Shown: positions 11,401-22,607 of the stretch, in pieces
Numbering within the stretch: position 1 is the first letter of the stretch
Layout: the number at the start of each line of letters is the position of its first letter
Source: Saccharina japonica
Taxonomy: Eukaryota; Sar; Phaeophyceae; Laminariales; Laminariaceae
Direction: 5' to 3'
DNA: 64,000 nt
Assembly (NCBI GenBank): GCA_008828725.1
Contig: MEHQ01002356.1
Coordinates: 256,130-320,129, forward strand
Made by a program: the position numbers and the translations under genes
Notes under the pieces: generated by a model
What the model was told of the DNA's origin: nothing
The model's database searches: none
The model's input: only the letters and a program-made list of their open reading frames with translations

Positions 11401-12714
11401 GGGATCGGAAACCGAAAATCTCAAAACAAAACAAAAATAATAATAAGCGCTATCAAATCAACATGCCTAGCACATGCCTGAACAGGCATGCCTACTACTG
11501 TTGCGCTGTCGTTATATACCGCCCCTAACCATGCCCCACCCACCCACCCACCCACCGTACAATAACACAGGAATCACCCATGGCCACAGAATAAGACAGG
11601 CGGCGCAACGTCCGAGAAAAAAAAACCCAAAAAATCACATGAACCAAACAAAAACAACATAAACGAAAAAAATTGCATGAAAAAAACAAAAACAACAAGG
11701 CACTACCACTGTGCCCCGAACTTTAGTGACCGTTCGGATCAAACATCAAGATACAAAAGTTCCTTATATCCAAGGACGGAACGGTAAATGCGTACGTACA
11801 CTACCTCCTCACGAATCCATCCGGAGAAATACATATGCACACACACCCGTACGCACGAACGCACGCATGTTGACAGCTACTACAGCAGTGGTCTGAAAGG
11901 CAGACCAGGGAGGGAAACACACACTTACTACTACTACTTACTGTAGTGACAAAAATACACGTAATGGTACGTATATAACACTGGCAGATTTATAATTCCT
12001 ACATGCCACTCTACCCGGACAAGCATGCTATAGGCTAGGATAGAGCCGCCCTCCTCCTCCTCCTTTTTCTTAGGCTACCTTACCTACTCACGCGTTTGAG
12101 GGGCTCTCTGCATCTCTCCCGCGAAATCGGATCATGACAAAAAACAAAAGTGTGATTTTGCCCAAAACACCACGGTGTGGTCTAAAGATAGAAAATCAGC
12201 AAAGGCTACCGTAAAAAACACAAAATAAAGTGTGTCAACGGGGGTGGGTGGGTGGGAGGGTGGGTGGGTAGGGAGTTCCTGGAGTGAGGGGCCCGTGAGT
12301 AAAATGTGAGTTTTGTCAAAAAGTGCTACCGCTATGGTAGCAAGCGCCCGGAGGCGTAAGGAAGGCGACGGTTTTGGTAACTCTTATGGAACACTAAAAC
12401 TGGCCCCTTAAATGGTCGGGATAGATTCGTACATTTTTCTACAGTCGGATATGTTTGTACCAGTATAATACAAAGTATAATAAAACATCACGAGCAGAGA
12501 AGAGGGGACATCACTCAAAACAATACAAACACACAAAAGGGGGGGAAGGAGGGAGGGAGAGGGCTAGGGAGAGAGGGAGGGGGGAGGTACTCATGTCGTG
12601 CATGACAGTAGTCGAATGACCACAGGCCTTCGCATCCCTATAATGCCGGGAGTGGGGGGGGGGGGGGGGGGCCGGGAAAAACCCCGACTATAACGACGGC
12701 TATGCGTGGAAATC

Positions 12715-12935
12715 GCACCACGAAGGCTAAAACATACTGTCGGCCTCGTCGTTCAGAAACCCCGAAAAATCAAACATCAAACCAAAACCAACAACCCACT
12801 ACCCACTACCAGAGAGGCCGAAACATAGTGTCGGCGTCGTTGCTCAAAAGCCTCGAAACCATTAAATCATCAACCCACTACCGCGAAGGCCAAAACGTAG
12901 TGCCAGCCTCGAACAGAAAACACGCGATATTCTAC
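12715..12935. repeat. Roughly 90-bp repeat, three degenerate copies, unit A
   Basis: Each copy has GAAGGC-AAAACATA, GTCGGC-TCGT, CGAAA and CAACCCACTACC. Conserved in unit B (28,615-28,835) and unit C (46,090-46,300). The plus-strand open frame through it is a by-product of the repeat. Confidence 0.6.
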
Positions 12936-13021
12936 GCGTGTACGATGAACGTTCGACGATCTCATAGCTTGCCTCAAAACCGATACACAGAAGCATTTTA
13001 CCCGCGACACCCGATTTTGTA

Positions 13022-13295
13022 GAGTTCCGCTCAGCTTATCCTAGCTCAACTAAGCCTATCAGCTTAAAAGCTCAGCACAGACTAGTCCAGCTTAGCGCAG
13101 CTCGGCTCCGCTCAGCTTAGTATAGTTAAGCCCAGCTGGGCTTTCAGCTTAGATAAGCTCAGCTCAGCTCAGGATATATAAGCTCAGATTATCCGAGCCC
13201 AACTAAACCTGTTAGCTTAAAAGCTCAGCTCAGCTAAGCTCAGCTCAGCTTAGACAAGCTCATACTGGCTTAGCTTAGCATAGCGCGGCCTAACC
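13022..13295. repeat. AGCT/CTTAG-rich degenerate repeat directly after the copy A stop codon
   Basis: Repeated AGCTCAGCTTAG, AGCTCAGCTCAG and GTTAGCTTAAAAGCTCAGCT blocks run from the last base of the gene, so they probably form its 3' untranslated region. AGCT is its own complement, so the RNA can pair with itself in many ways. The same stretch follows copy B (28,921-29,194) and copy C (46,400-46,663). Confidence 0.7.
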
Positions 13296-13706
13296 TCAAC
13301 GGCGCGATGGCCGTCCGCCGAAAGCCCACACCGCCGCGCCTACCAGCCCCACCCCAACCGCCGCCACCCCGCAGTAAAACAATCGGCTCCTGCGTCCGCC
13401 GCCCGTCTCCCCCTGCTCCCGCTCCTTCTCCAGCTCCCCCTCGCCACCGCCGGCACCACCCCAGCCATCACCGCTACCGCAGGCCCTGCCTATCCCCCCC
13501 TCGTGGCCGCCCCCCGCCACCACCACCGCTCGCCCGCTCAAGTTGCCGATAAAACCGGAAGAACTGCTACCGGAGACTGCCCTCCCACCCACTTCCGCTA
13601 ACGCCTCGCTGCCGCCCTCCATCGACAGCGTCGGCACATCTTCAAACCCCGCGATTTTTCGCTCCAGAGCTTGCGCCCTAGCTCGTACTCCTGCCGAAGG
13701 TGTGGC

Positions 13707-13744
<38 letters not shown>

Positions 13745-16700
13745 GGCGGTGTTCTTGAAGGGATGCCGCTACCGCGGTCGCTGCTCCTGCCGCGGTCATG
13801 TCCACGCCTATGTCGGCGCTGCTGCTCGTGCGGCTCGCGGACGCCAGGCTGCCGCCGCCGCCGCCGTCCCTGCCACTGCTGCCGCTGCTGCCACCGTCCG
13901 AGAAAAACTTGACGCTCTCCTCCAGGCTGTTCGGGGCCGTGCTTCCGGACCCGTCTCTGCACCGGCTCCCGTCGCTGCTGCTCTTGCGGCTCTTCTTGTC
14001 ATCGCAGCCATCGCTATCGCTGCTGCTGCTGCTGCTGAGCACATCGTCCAACTTCTTCGGACGCTTGTCCCTGGGCGACCGCTCAACACCACCACCTCCC
14101 CGCGCTCCTCCTCCTCCTCCTCCCTCTCCTCCAACGGCGGCGGCTCCTCCTCCTCCTCTCACTTCGGCCACCTTCGCGGGCTTCAACGCGTAACTGGCCA
14201 AGGCCGACGACCCCGACCTCGCTGCACCCGCTACAGCCGCCGCCGCCGCCGCCGCCGTCACCGTCACACCAGCACTAGCCGACGGCAAAGCAGCATAAGC
14301 CGCCTTAGCCTTGGCCGCCACTCGCCGCACCGACCACAAGTCCACTACCGGAGGCGGCAACGCGCGCTCAACACCCTCACCGCCGCCACCACCACAACCA
14401 CCTTCCTCCTTCTCCTTCTCCGCGCCCATCTTTGGCGTCATCGTTGCCGTCACCATTACCCCGTTCCCGAGGTCAACAGAGACGCCTTCGGGGGTGGTGG
14501 GGTCGGGGATGCTGCCGCCCGCATCGCTCCGTCCCATCGCCGCCGCCGCGCCTGGGACGCTGAACGTCTTGAAGGTTCTCAGCAGGGGGGCCGAGCCGGC
14601 TTCCACGGTGAGCGTGTGCACGCAGTCGTTGCACATCCCGTAGTGAAAACGGGAGTCGTCCATGCGCTGAAGGAAAGCACACGTGGGCGAGGAGTATAAT
14701 AATACGTACCAGGTATATGGTTTGGGCAAACAATGTGGGGGAGAGGGTCGGGGGGGGGGGCGCGGTTGGTGAGCGCGGAGAGAGAACACGAGGAGAAAAG
14801 TGTGTACTGTGGTATTGTGAGCGAAACAGTAGAGTAGGAGTTGGTGTAGCAGTGTCGCAGGGTGGGGTTGATGTGGCAATATCGTAGCATTGTAGTTAGT
14901 TGCGTTTGTGTAGCTTTCGCGGGTGGCAGCAATATCTGTTGCGGCAGCGTAGCGTTATCGTGGCCATATCGTGGGGTTTGTGTCGCTTTAGCTGTAGAAA
15001 CGTTGTTGCGGTAGCGTAGCATTATCGCAGCAAAATATCGTTGCGCTGGTGTAGCTTTAGCGTACAGCAATACTGTTGCCGTATATAGCGTACGTAGCAT
15101 TATCGTAGCAGTACCGTTGCGCGATGTATGGTATGTAGCGATATCGTAGCATTTACCGTATATAGTATCACATATCATAAATATCATACCAGGGTACAGA
15201 TCATACATATCACACATAGCATACGGATCATACGGATCATACATATCATACAGATCATACAGATCATACAGATCATACAGATCATACAGATTATACAGAT
15301 CATACAGATCATACAGATCATACAGATCATACAAATCTATCTGTCAGAGATGTGAAGTTTTCTCTTGTCAGAATGACTGCACATGTGATACACAGCCTTC
15401 CAATGAGAGACAGAGAGAGAGCTCGTACAAACGTGTTGTTAGCGCGCCTGGACGATTTCTCGCTTTCATGACGAGACGCTTAACGAGTGCTGTGTGCACA
15501 CCCTCATCGTGGGAGGGGGTTAACGCTCCCGAAGGCGTTACGTAAAAACACATTGGAGCGAGTATCATACATACGTATGCGGTTTTGAACATGAGAGAAG
15601 GCGGTTGGTTGGTCGGGGTTGATGGCGGAGAAGGGAGTACGAACGAACAAAAATCGGGGAAATTGTTAGGCTACGTACTGCCGTAGCATGGTGTTGAGCG
15701 CGAAAGGCCAGAGTAGAAGCACGCGTCAAATACAAAGCTCACCAGGCTCGCGGAGAAGCAAACCGAGTAGTCGCGGTGGGTCTGCATGCAGCCGCAGCAC
15801 ACCGTCCGGCCGTCCAACTCGTCGCCGGACTTGATCCGGTCTGAAAAAAGAGTACAAGACCAAAATACATGAAAAACAACAAAATGGCGGGGACATATAT
15901 TACGGCGGACCATACATAGTAAATAGGACCAGATATTGTTGTAAAATTAGGTAATTATATAGGGTTTTGTCTACATGGTAAATAGGACCAGATATTGTTG
16001 TAAAATTAGGTAATTACATACCTGGTAGGGTTTTGTGTGTATCGTACTTGCAGGTCGTATTAACTGTGCTCCCCTGTAACAGTAGTAGTTGTGTGATTGG
16101 TCGTGCGTGCGTGGGTCTTTACTTTACATTCACGCTTTTGGGAGCGGTGACGTATATATGATAGCGACTGAAACAACTGATAGCGTTGGTGCTATCAGCC
16201 GTCCAATCATAGAGCAGCAGCGTGAGCATCCAGCAGTACGCGCATATAGGATCATGCTGCTTGCGCTCGTGCTCTATATACGACTCCTTGCCTTGTAACG
16301 TGGACACCGATAGGTATCGCCCGACGCGTGGTACGATAGAAAATAGCACTTTTTGGCTGAAAAGGGTTTCTGAATGACCTGTTGAAGGCTCCTTATTAAC
16401 CCATTCAGAACTGAAAACACTATCCCACACTAATTCCAAGTAGCTTGTCCTCCAATACGTGGGATCAGTTCTTAAGGGGTTAGTACCCCAAAATGGTCGG
16501 AGTTTCCATTTTTTGTGTTGCAAGCAATACTGTCTGTTTCGTTGTATCGTTAGGCCATGGCAGTGTTCATATTGGGCATGGTAGCCTCAGACAAATGTAC
16601 TGTATGCAGGTGCACCTCTATCATAGCTTGCGCCACCCCCCCTTATCATGTTTTTAATAGTGGCCCTACGTAAATAGCTGTAATCGTTTTTTTTTTGTTA

Positions 16701-19700
16701 TCGCCAAGTTTCCTCTCGGAAGGCCTGAGATGGATCCACCGTTCGTTCTCTCTACCCGATGTGACGTCAGTGCACCCAGTGTCCGTATTGATTTTTGATC
16801 CTATAGAGAGAGATACGAATGATGTGCTCACAGACTGAGACAGAGAGGAAACATAATTGATTGCAGTGGGAGCAGGGCAGGCAGGTGAAACGCCAACGTA
16901 CCGGGTACGAGAACACAACAAGTAAAAGGCACCTCAGAAAACAAGACAACTACGTACGTACAAGACAAAATAAAATAATGAGACAGAAGACAAACGACGC
17001 AAGACTGGCTATCAACAAGGCTGCACGAAAACAAAAAGGTCGTCTGCTGCCCTCCTTCCATGATATGACATCACATGACATGGTATGGTATGGTGTGGTA
17101 TGGTGACATGATATGGGTCCTTTCCGTTTGGTATCTCGACCTCGAGTAGGCGCTCCTGGAACTCTGAAAATCCCCTCGCAAGTCACTATATAAAAAAAGC
17201 AACGAACAGACGCAACGTAAAAAAAGTAAAGCAAGGTCTCAATCTTGTAACCTTGTACTCGTAGTTTCGGTATTTTGTTTGTTAGCTCACCGTACTTGGC
17301 GCACTTGGGGCACTCCCGCTTGCGCGCTGCTGCCAGTCGCGAATCTGCCGCGCCAAACACAAAAAGCAAAGCACCAAATAAAGCGGTGCTTAAGGGTCGG
17401 TTCTAACATTCTGTATACATACATAGAGGAAAAACCATAACAAAAGAAAGGGGTCGACTCCCAACATTCTACAATAAGAAAAAACGGTACATACCACTCT
17501 GAACGGAAATATAAGGAGCGTTTATACATGAACACGAAGACCAAACGGTTCTTATATTTCCGCCCAAAGTGGTACGGATCTAACGGACAAGGCAGGTGAA
17601 CGGTCGATTCTGATATGATGTATATATATAGCGGACAAAACACAAAGAAAGGGCCAAATTGAACGATCAAGACCATAAAACAAAAATGCGAAAACCAAAA
17701 CAGCGACATCTTGCGGTGAAAAATCGCGACGTATATGGTTTTCGCGATTGGTGGCTTGATTTGTTTTTGACCCGCAACAGCGAGCACTACCGATGGAAAA
17801 ATCCTGGAAACTTCGTCGAACAAGGCTGCAGCTGTCACCACAATTCAAGACAAGTATCACGAAAACAAAACTTCCACGAATCGTGATACCTGGTATGATA
17901 TACAGCGCCTCTTTGTACTCGTACTCGTACATATAAAGTTAACGTTTCGTCGCAATTTGCCACGGCTCGAACAAATCTAATGACACCAGAAAATATATAC
18001 CAGGTAAACTTTTCTTCGTTCGATGAAAACGAGCCACGACCTATATTTTGTCCCCCTATCCGTTGCTCGGCCAAGCAACCGAACCTCTGCTCTCTTCTCT
18101 CTCCTATCCTGTTTCATGGTTTTCTGTCTATGCCACATCATACCACACCATGTTAGTGATACACCGGTATCATATCATATCATATCATGTGTTATGTTAT
18201 ATGATATTCATGTAGATTGGGTGCCTGCAATTAACTGGAGTTTTCGTGACAGGAACGTACAGCAGGGTTCAGCAAAAAACACGATCAACATGTTTTGTTG
18301 TTTCTTTCTTTCCTCGTGTTGTCCTGTCAAACCCTGGATAAAATTCCCGGGGGAACGCCAATTTCCCACCGGTTACGTCTGCAAATACATAATATGAATA
18401 AGTACCTATTTTTACACGCTCTCACTCCAATCGTGTACTACAGACAGTCGTATGCTGATTGCGGTGCATTTTTATTTTAATACTATTGCGGGGGGTCGTA
18501 GTAAATAAAATAGAACCTACGGTATACACAAAAACCCATATATTTCCGTGATTTTGCTAACAGTATTTGGTCCTATTTACTATGGTCCCCCGTGATGGCA
18601 CTGTTTTCTGTTTTGTTTTCTCACCCTTCGGCGGATGAGAGAAAAAGGATGCTTAAGCCTGCCACACGTCCACATAGCACTCTTGTCCCGACATATAAAC
18701 ATAATTTGTACACTAATAAGTAATACAAACGGTACTTACATCGAGGAACATGGAGTGGTCTGCAAAAAGACGCAGTCGTGTGTCAATTTAACACGTCGCT
18801 CGGTACTTAATACTTGCAACAGCGAACAAAAACTGCGTGCTTTTGCAGCTGGCCATGTGGTGGAAACCCTCGATTGTCGTGGCTTAGGTCGGGGTGGGAC
18901 TAGAGTGCTTGGTGGCTTGGCGAGCCCTGCCGGCGGCTTATTACTTATTACATGTACCAGTACCCAGGGCCAGCTTGGACGGTTCAGGTCCGGGGGGGGG
19001 GGGGGGGGGGGGGGAACCAAGCGGAAGCAGGGCCGAACTGTGAAAAAGTCGAAGTTACATATACACTCGGGTTTGCAATTAAGGTGTAGGTTCTCGGGCA
19101 ATTGCTCATTATATAACTCGTGTCGGGATCTGGTGTGCGATGCTTGTTTTTATGAGCAAGCGGCGGCAACACCTTTACTAATAGCTAGTGATATTTAAAA
19201 GCAATGTGTGACTCTGCCTCGGCGGCTAACGGCTTACGCCTCTTTGATGATAACAATACTGCTGTGCGCGGCAACTTAGCGCCGTTTTATTTTGTGTTGG
19301 GGATAACACATTGCATCAATTAGGCCATGCGCGCGTGATAACCGCCAGCAGCCTCCGTTTACCCACAAACCACCATACAAGGTTCTGCGCCGACGCACAT
19401 CGCTTAGCATTCATACGATCCTAACACTACTGCTGTTGCTGGAACACAGGTAGTAGTAGGAATAAAATAACCACAAACGCAGTACGTAGCTTAATGCAGT
19501 TTAGAGTTTCACCACTTCAAGGCGTCTGTCACGCTCCTCATTCCCATCGTCATTGTAAGCAGTGGAGGGGACGCTATTTCGAGCTGGTGCCTGCGAATTT
19601 ATATAATATCAGTGCTGCTGTGTACAGCCAACTGCGAGCAGTTGCCTGCGGTGCGGTCTCTCTCAAGCTTTACTGCATGGTGCGCAGTGCCCCTAGTACA

Positions 19701-20717
19701 TCTGCCGAACAGCACGCTCGTCCAGCCTGTGGCGTGCGCCCTCCTCGTGTCATGCACGAAGGCACGACCACTTGGAACGACAAAATGGAAAGCACCTTGC
19801 TGGTTGGCTGTAAGCAAGGCGGCGGCTATCACCTCGATCACACCACGGATTCCAAAAAGTAGCCAGAAACAATTGGATGACTCAAGGATGACTTGATTTT
19901 ACTACGAATGCCTTCCCTTAATCCCGACAAATACGATGCTTAGGCTCGACTCCCCCCCTCAATATTATGATTAGCCGGGGGGAGGGCGGGTGTCGTACGA
20001 GGGAAAAGACGTTGTATCGAGGTTGATATATACCAGGTATATCGTATCGTATCGGGGATGATACATATCATATCGTACCGTATCGTATATCGTACAGCAG
20101 GGGTCCCCCCATAAGGCGGTCTAGGTATGATAAGGCGGTATCCCTCTATAAGGCGGTCAAAATCGCTTGGCACGACTGGGGAATAGCACCCAATACTCGT
20201 ACGTAGCCTGGGATGATTAAGGCGGATTCCCCCAATAAGTAACGGGGTCCTATTGCTCTGGCACACCACCGCCTTATTGGGGGACCCATATCCTATCGAG
20301 GGTTGGCTTGTCAAATGGTTTGATACCTTCAGGTCATATCATACCAGTTGATGATACTATTCGAGGCTCGATGGGATGCCATGTTTCGAGGACCGCACGT
20401 ACCGTACACAGCAGTACACAGCCATTTTTTTCCTTCCCAATTTGCTCTCTTTTCATTTGGGACGGTACACTTTTCTCCTCCGCCTCGCAAGCTGTGACCA
20501 CGACAGACCACCGAACTAGAGCTTGTATCATGCGATCTCTCTAGGACGGAGCACCAGTTCTCGCGCTTCAGACACCGTGAGCGTTGGGCTGGCCGCCGCT
20601 GGGTAGACAGAACGAAAGCGCGCGGATGAACTTGAAGACCACCGCAACGAAAGCAACATCAACAAGAACAACGACAGGAACAAATCACAGACCGCACTCA
20701 CCGCTAGACACGTCCAT
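13296..20717 (-). CDS. Copy A: Cys-rich zinc-ribbon-like, tail-anchored protein (4 exons, 512 aa)
   Basis: Exons, read on the minus strand, are 20702-20717, 17291-17344, 15743-15840 and 13296-14666 (16+54+98+1371 nt). Every intron has GT-AG ends: donors GTGAGT, GTGAGC and GTGAGC, with pyrimidine-rich acceptors such as CTTTTTTCAG. The split codons at both phase-1 junctions become Asp (GAT, GAC). The start is the ATG preceding the first donor, in a good context (A at -3, G at +4). Residues 17-20 (CPKC) and 38-41 (CCGC), then H45, C51, C68, C71 and H73, look like one or two zinc sites. Residues of about 265-345 are Ser/Gly/Asp-rich, 365-374 are ten Gln, and about 485-505 form one hydrophobic helix followed by GGRPSRR, as in tail-anchored proteins. 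There is no signal peptide. Function is unknown. Copies B and C have the same architecture, and the frame survives many indels between copies, all multiples of three. The main uncertainty is whether a further exon lies in the 8.6 kb of introns or the flanks. Confidence 0.72.
15195..15335. repeat. ATACAGATC array in intron 3 of copy A
   Basis: About 14 copies of the 9-bp unit. Copy B has only about five at 31,110-31,175, and copy C has a longer, more variable set at 49,717-49,855. Confidence 0.8.
15345..15665. other. Conserved segment in intron 3, copy A
   Basis: About 300 bp (including TTTCTCGCTTTCATGACGAG and CCTTCCAATGAGAGACAGAG) is strongly conserved in units B (31,195-31,505) and C (49,868-50,180), although intron 3 around it has changed greatly in C. 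The minus strand is open for about 70 codons, but stops and Cys codons are not kept between copies and the exon 3-4 junction needs no extra exon. It may be an intronic regulatory element or an alternative exon. Confidence 0.4.
16400..16479. mobile_element. TTAA-flanked miniature element, unit A intron 2
   Basis: TTAA then CCCATTCAGAACTGAAAAC, and on the right GATCAGTTCTTAAGGGG then TTA. The central ACTAATTCCAAGTAGCTTGTC is related to the element at 892. The same element lies in unit B at about 32,384-32,466. Confidence 0.55.
18489..18594. mobile_element. GTCCTATTTAC foldback repeat, unit A intron 1
   Basis: GCGGGGGGTCGTAGTAAAT on the left, GGTCCTATTTACTATGGTCC on the right. In unit C the matching right arm is split by the SINE at 52502. 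Confidence 0.55.
20095..20287. mobile_element. Short pogo/Tigger-type miniature element, unit A
   Basis: Ends CAGCAGGGGTCCCCCCATAA and TTATTGGGGGACCC share the AAGGCGGT core of the 1593-bp element at 53570. The left end is preceded by TA; the right terminal CTG is lost. A near-identical copy lies in unit C. Internal AAGGCGGT motifs repeat four times. Confidence 0.6.
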
Positions 20718-21623
20718 GATGATGGCCACAGGACAACAGCACGCCGGGAGCGGTAGGAAGTCCGTTCGTAGGACGGGTCGCTGTAACCAAGCAGGCGCTC
20801 AGGCGTGTCACTCGATGCTGCCCTCGGCTTCCGGCACAACCGCTGTGTACGAGTACGAGTACCAGCACCCCTGGGTGTACAAGCAGGTCGGAGTGGGAGA
20901 TGTTTGAAACTTCGTTCACCGTCTCGGTAGGAAATCTAGACGCACGGAGGGGGGGGAGTCCTCACAGGAAGGTGGAAGTCTTGAGGAAGCTCTGTTTTTG
21001 GGCTTCTTATCTCTCTCGGCGTCTCTGCACGGGGGACAGAGAACAGCAGACTGCTTGCTTCATGAGTTTGTTCTGTCTACTGACCGAGGGGTTTCGTATA
21101 CATATGCGTAGGCGTGAACCTACAGGGGAAATATCTGTACATTTTGACAAAAAAAAGTAGAAAAAAAACAGAAACGATTATTCACCATGAACTGGTACAC
21201 CACCCCCGAACAATTCGCACCGATCGTTGGCTCCACCCAAATTGACTTGATTTGGAAGTAGTGGGGCTCGTCCGTCGGTCGTAGCGTCCATCCGTGGGTG
21301 TTACGGGTACTGTTTTTTTTTGCACCAGTTCGTGGTGAAGAATCAAATCCTTTTTCGAATTTCAAATTTTTCAAATTTTAGCGATCTTTTCCCGGTAGTA
21401 GGTGGAGGCCTACGCATATTTGAAGCCCATTTCAATATCCCCAGCCCGTTTGACTATACTCGTTCGTACACAGCACAGTAGCAGGAGCAACCAGCAAATA
21501 TCGTAAAAAAAGCTCTCCGAACCCATTGCGCCGACCGCTGTGTTGACAGCAGCAGCAGCGAGTGGCACGCCGTGAGCAGCAGTATTATAGTAGTAGTAGC
21601 AGCAGTGTAACAAACAGCTGTTA

Positions 21624-21777
21624 GGGCCCGTTTTAACGAAGAAGAAAAAAATTCAATTTTGATTTTTTTTAATTCAAATCCACTTTTCATTGGTCAACAC
21701 ACGCACCAGCACCAAAGATTAGGATCTTGGGGCATAAAAATTGGTGCTGATGCGTGTGTTGACCAATGAAAAGCGAA
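21624..21777. mobile_element. PIF/Harbinger-type miniature element, truncated, at the A/B junction
   Basis: The left end TTA-GGGCCCGTTTTAACGAAG is intact. The right end stops after TTGACCAATGAAAAGCGAAT and runs straight into the GGGAT array. It lies exactly where unit A ends and unit B begins, in place of the minisatellite found at the B/C junction, so it may mark the breakpoint. Confidence 0.65.
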
Positions 21778-21779
21778 TA

Positions 21780-21950
21780 AGGGGATGGGATGGGATGGGA
21801 TGGGATGGGATGGGATGGGATGGGATGGGATGGGATGGGATGGGATGGGATGGGGTGGGGTGGGGTGGAGTGGGATGGGATAGGATGGGATGGGATGGGA
21901 TAGGATGGGATATGATGGGATGGGATAGGATAGGATGGGATGGGGTATCC
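21780..21950. repeat. GGGAT pentanucleotide array, unit B
   Basis: (GGGAT)n with GGGGT and GGATA variants toward its right end, fused on the left to a truncated PIF-type element. Confidence 0.85.
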
Positions 21951-22398
21951 CCTCAACATACTTGGTACGCCGGTATAAGCCGCCTTGTGCGAGGTCTTAT
22001 CCCGACGCAAATTACGGTAGGGGTGTACCGAGTACCGAATTTGTTTTGAAGGCTCCTCGCTGGAGTAATTTTAGACTCCTCGCCCAAAAAGTGACTTTTT
22101 GAAAACAATGACAGCGCAAGACCGACGAGCAATGTCATGCATGGCCTACTTAGGTACACGTCGAAACACACATTCATTCGTAAAACGCAAACAACTGCCA
22201 TTTCAACGACGTTGGGGCGTTTGCCGGGTAGTTACTCAGTTCAGACGCGTGGTACGATAAAGGTATTAGCACTTTTCGGCGAAAGCGTTTTCTGGATGAC
22301 GGTGGGCCTTTTAGGAACTGCAGTCCCGATGTGGGGACAAAACACTTGGAATTAGAGTGAAATCTTGATCTATAGACAGTGTCGTTCTAAAAGGGTTA

Positions 22399-22607
22399 GG
22401 GCCCGTTTTAACGAAGAAAAAAAATCAATTTAGAAAAGAAAAAAAAACGCTTTTCATTGGTCAGAACCCGCACCACCACCCAAGATTATACCCCGAGATC
22501 CTAATCTTTGGTGCGGGTGCGTGTGTTGACCAATGAAAAGCGAATTTGAAATTTATTTTTTCCAAATTGAATTTATTTTATACCAGGGTACTCGGTAATT
22601 CGAGCCC
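22399..22607. mobile_element. PIF/Harbinger-type miniature element, unit B
   Basis: GGGCCCGTTTTAACGAAG to AATTCGAGCCC, TTA on both sides (22396-22398, 22608-22610). It sits directly against the right end of a TTAA-type element, using part of that element's TTAA as its target. The same arrangement is found in unit C, so both insertions precede the B/C split. Confidence 0.72.

Larger units (their letters stand above)
5720..21620. repeat. Unit A of the tandem segmental triplication
   Basis: Unit A shares ordered blocks with units B and C: minisatellite, GGGAT array, a TWA-flanked element, the TTGACCAATGAAAAGCG block, the 440-bp repeats, the 90-bp repeats, the AGCT repeat, and the four-exon gene with its promoter region. 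It begins after a CAGCAGCAGCAG run at about 5,716 and ends near 21,620 at the sequence CAAACAGCTGTTA, which also marks the end of unit B. It is the most diverged unit in its left half (7.2-10 kb), but nearly identical to unit B over the gene (13-15.7 kb). Confidence 0.85.

Noticed and set aside
12702-13022. A 106-codon plus-strand frame beyond the copy A gene
   Set aside because: It overlaps a 90-bp degenerate tandem repeat, and the frame is shorter and shifted in units B and C.
13798-13962. Similarity of the Cys-rich exons to the PIKfyve/Fab1 Cys-rich region
   Set aside because: A few words look similar, but the Cys spacing differs and there is no chaperonin-like or kinase domain around it.
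13671-14699. Long plus-strand open frame opposite exon 4 of copy A (and the same in copy B at 29570-30586)
   Set aside because: It is the antisense shadow of GC-rich Ala/Gly/Ser codons. It yields poly-Leu, poly-Arg and poly-Ala runs, and it is not kept in copy C.
15368-15592. An extra exon between exons 3 and 4
   Set aside because: Exons 3 and 4 join directly in phase 0, no well-placed donor is shared by all three copies, and the candidate residues (including Cys) change between copies.
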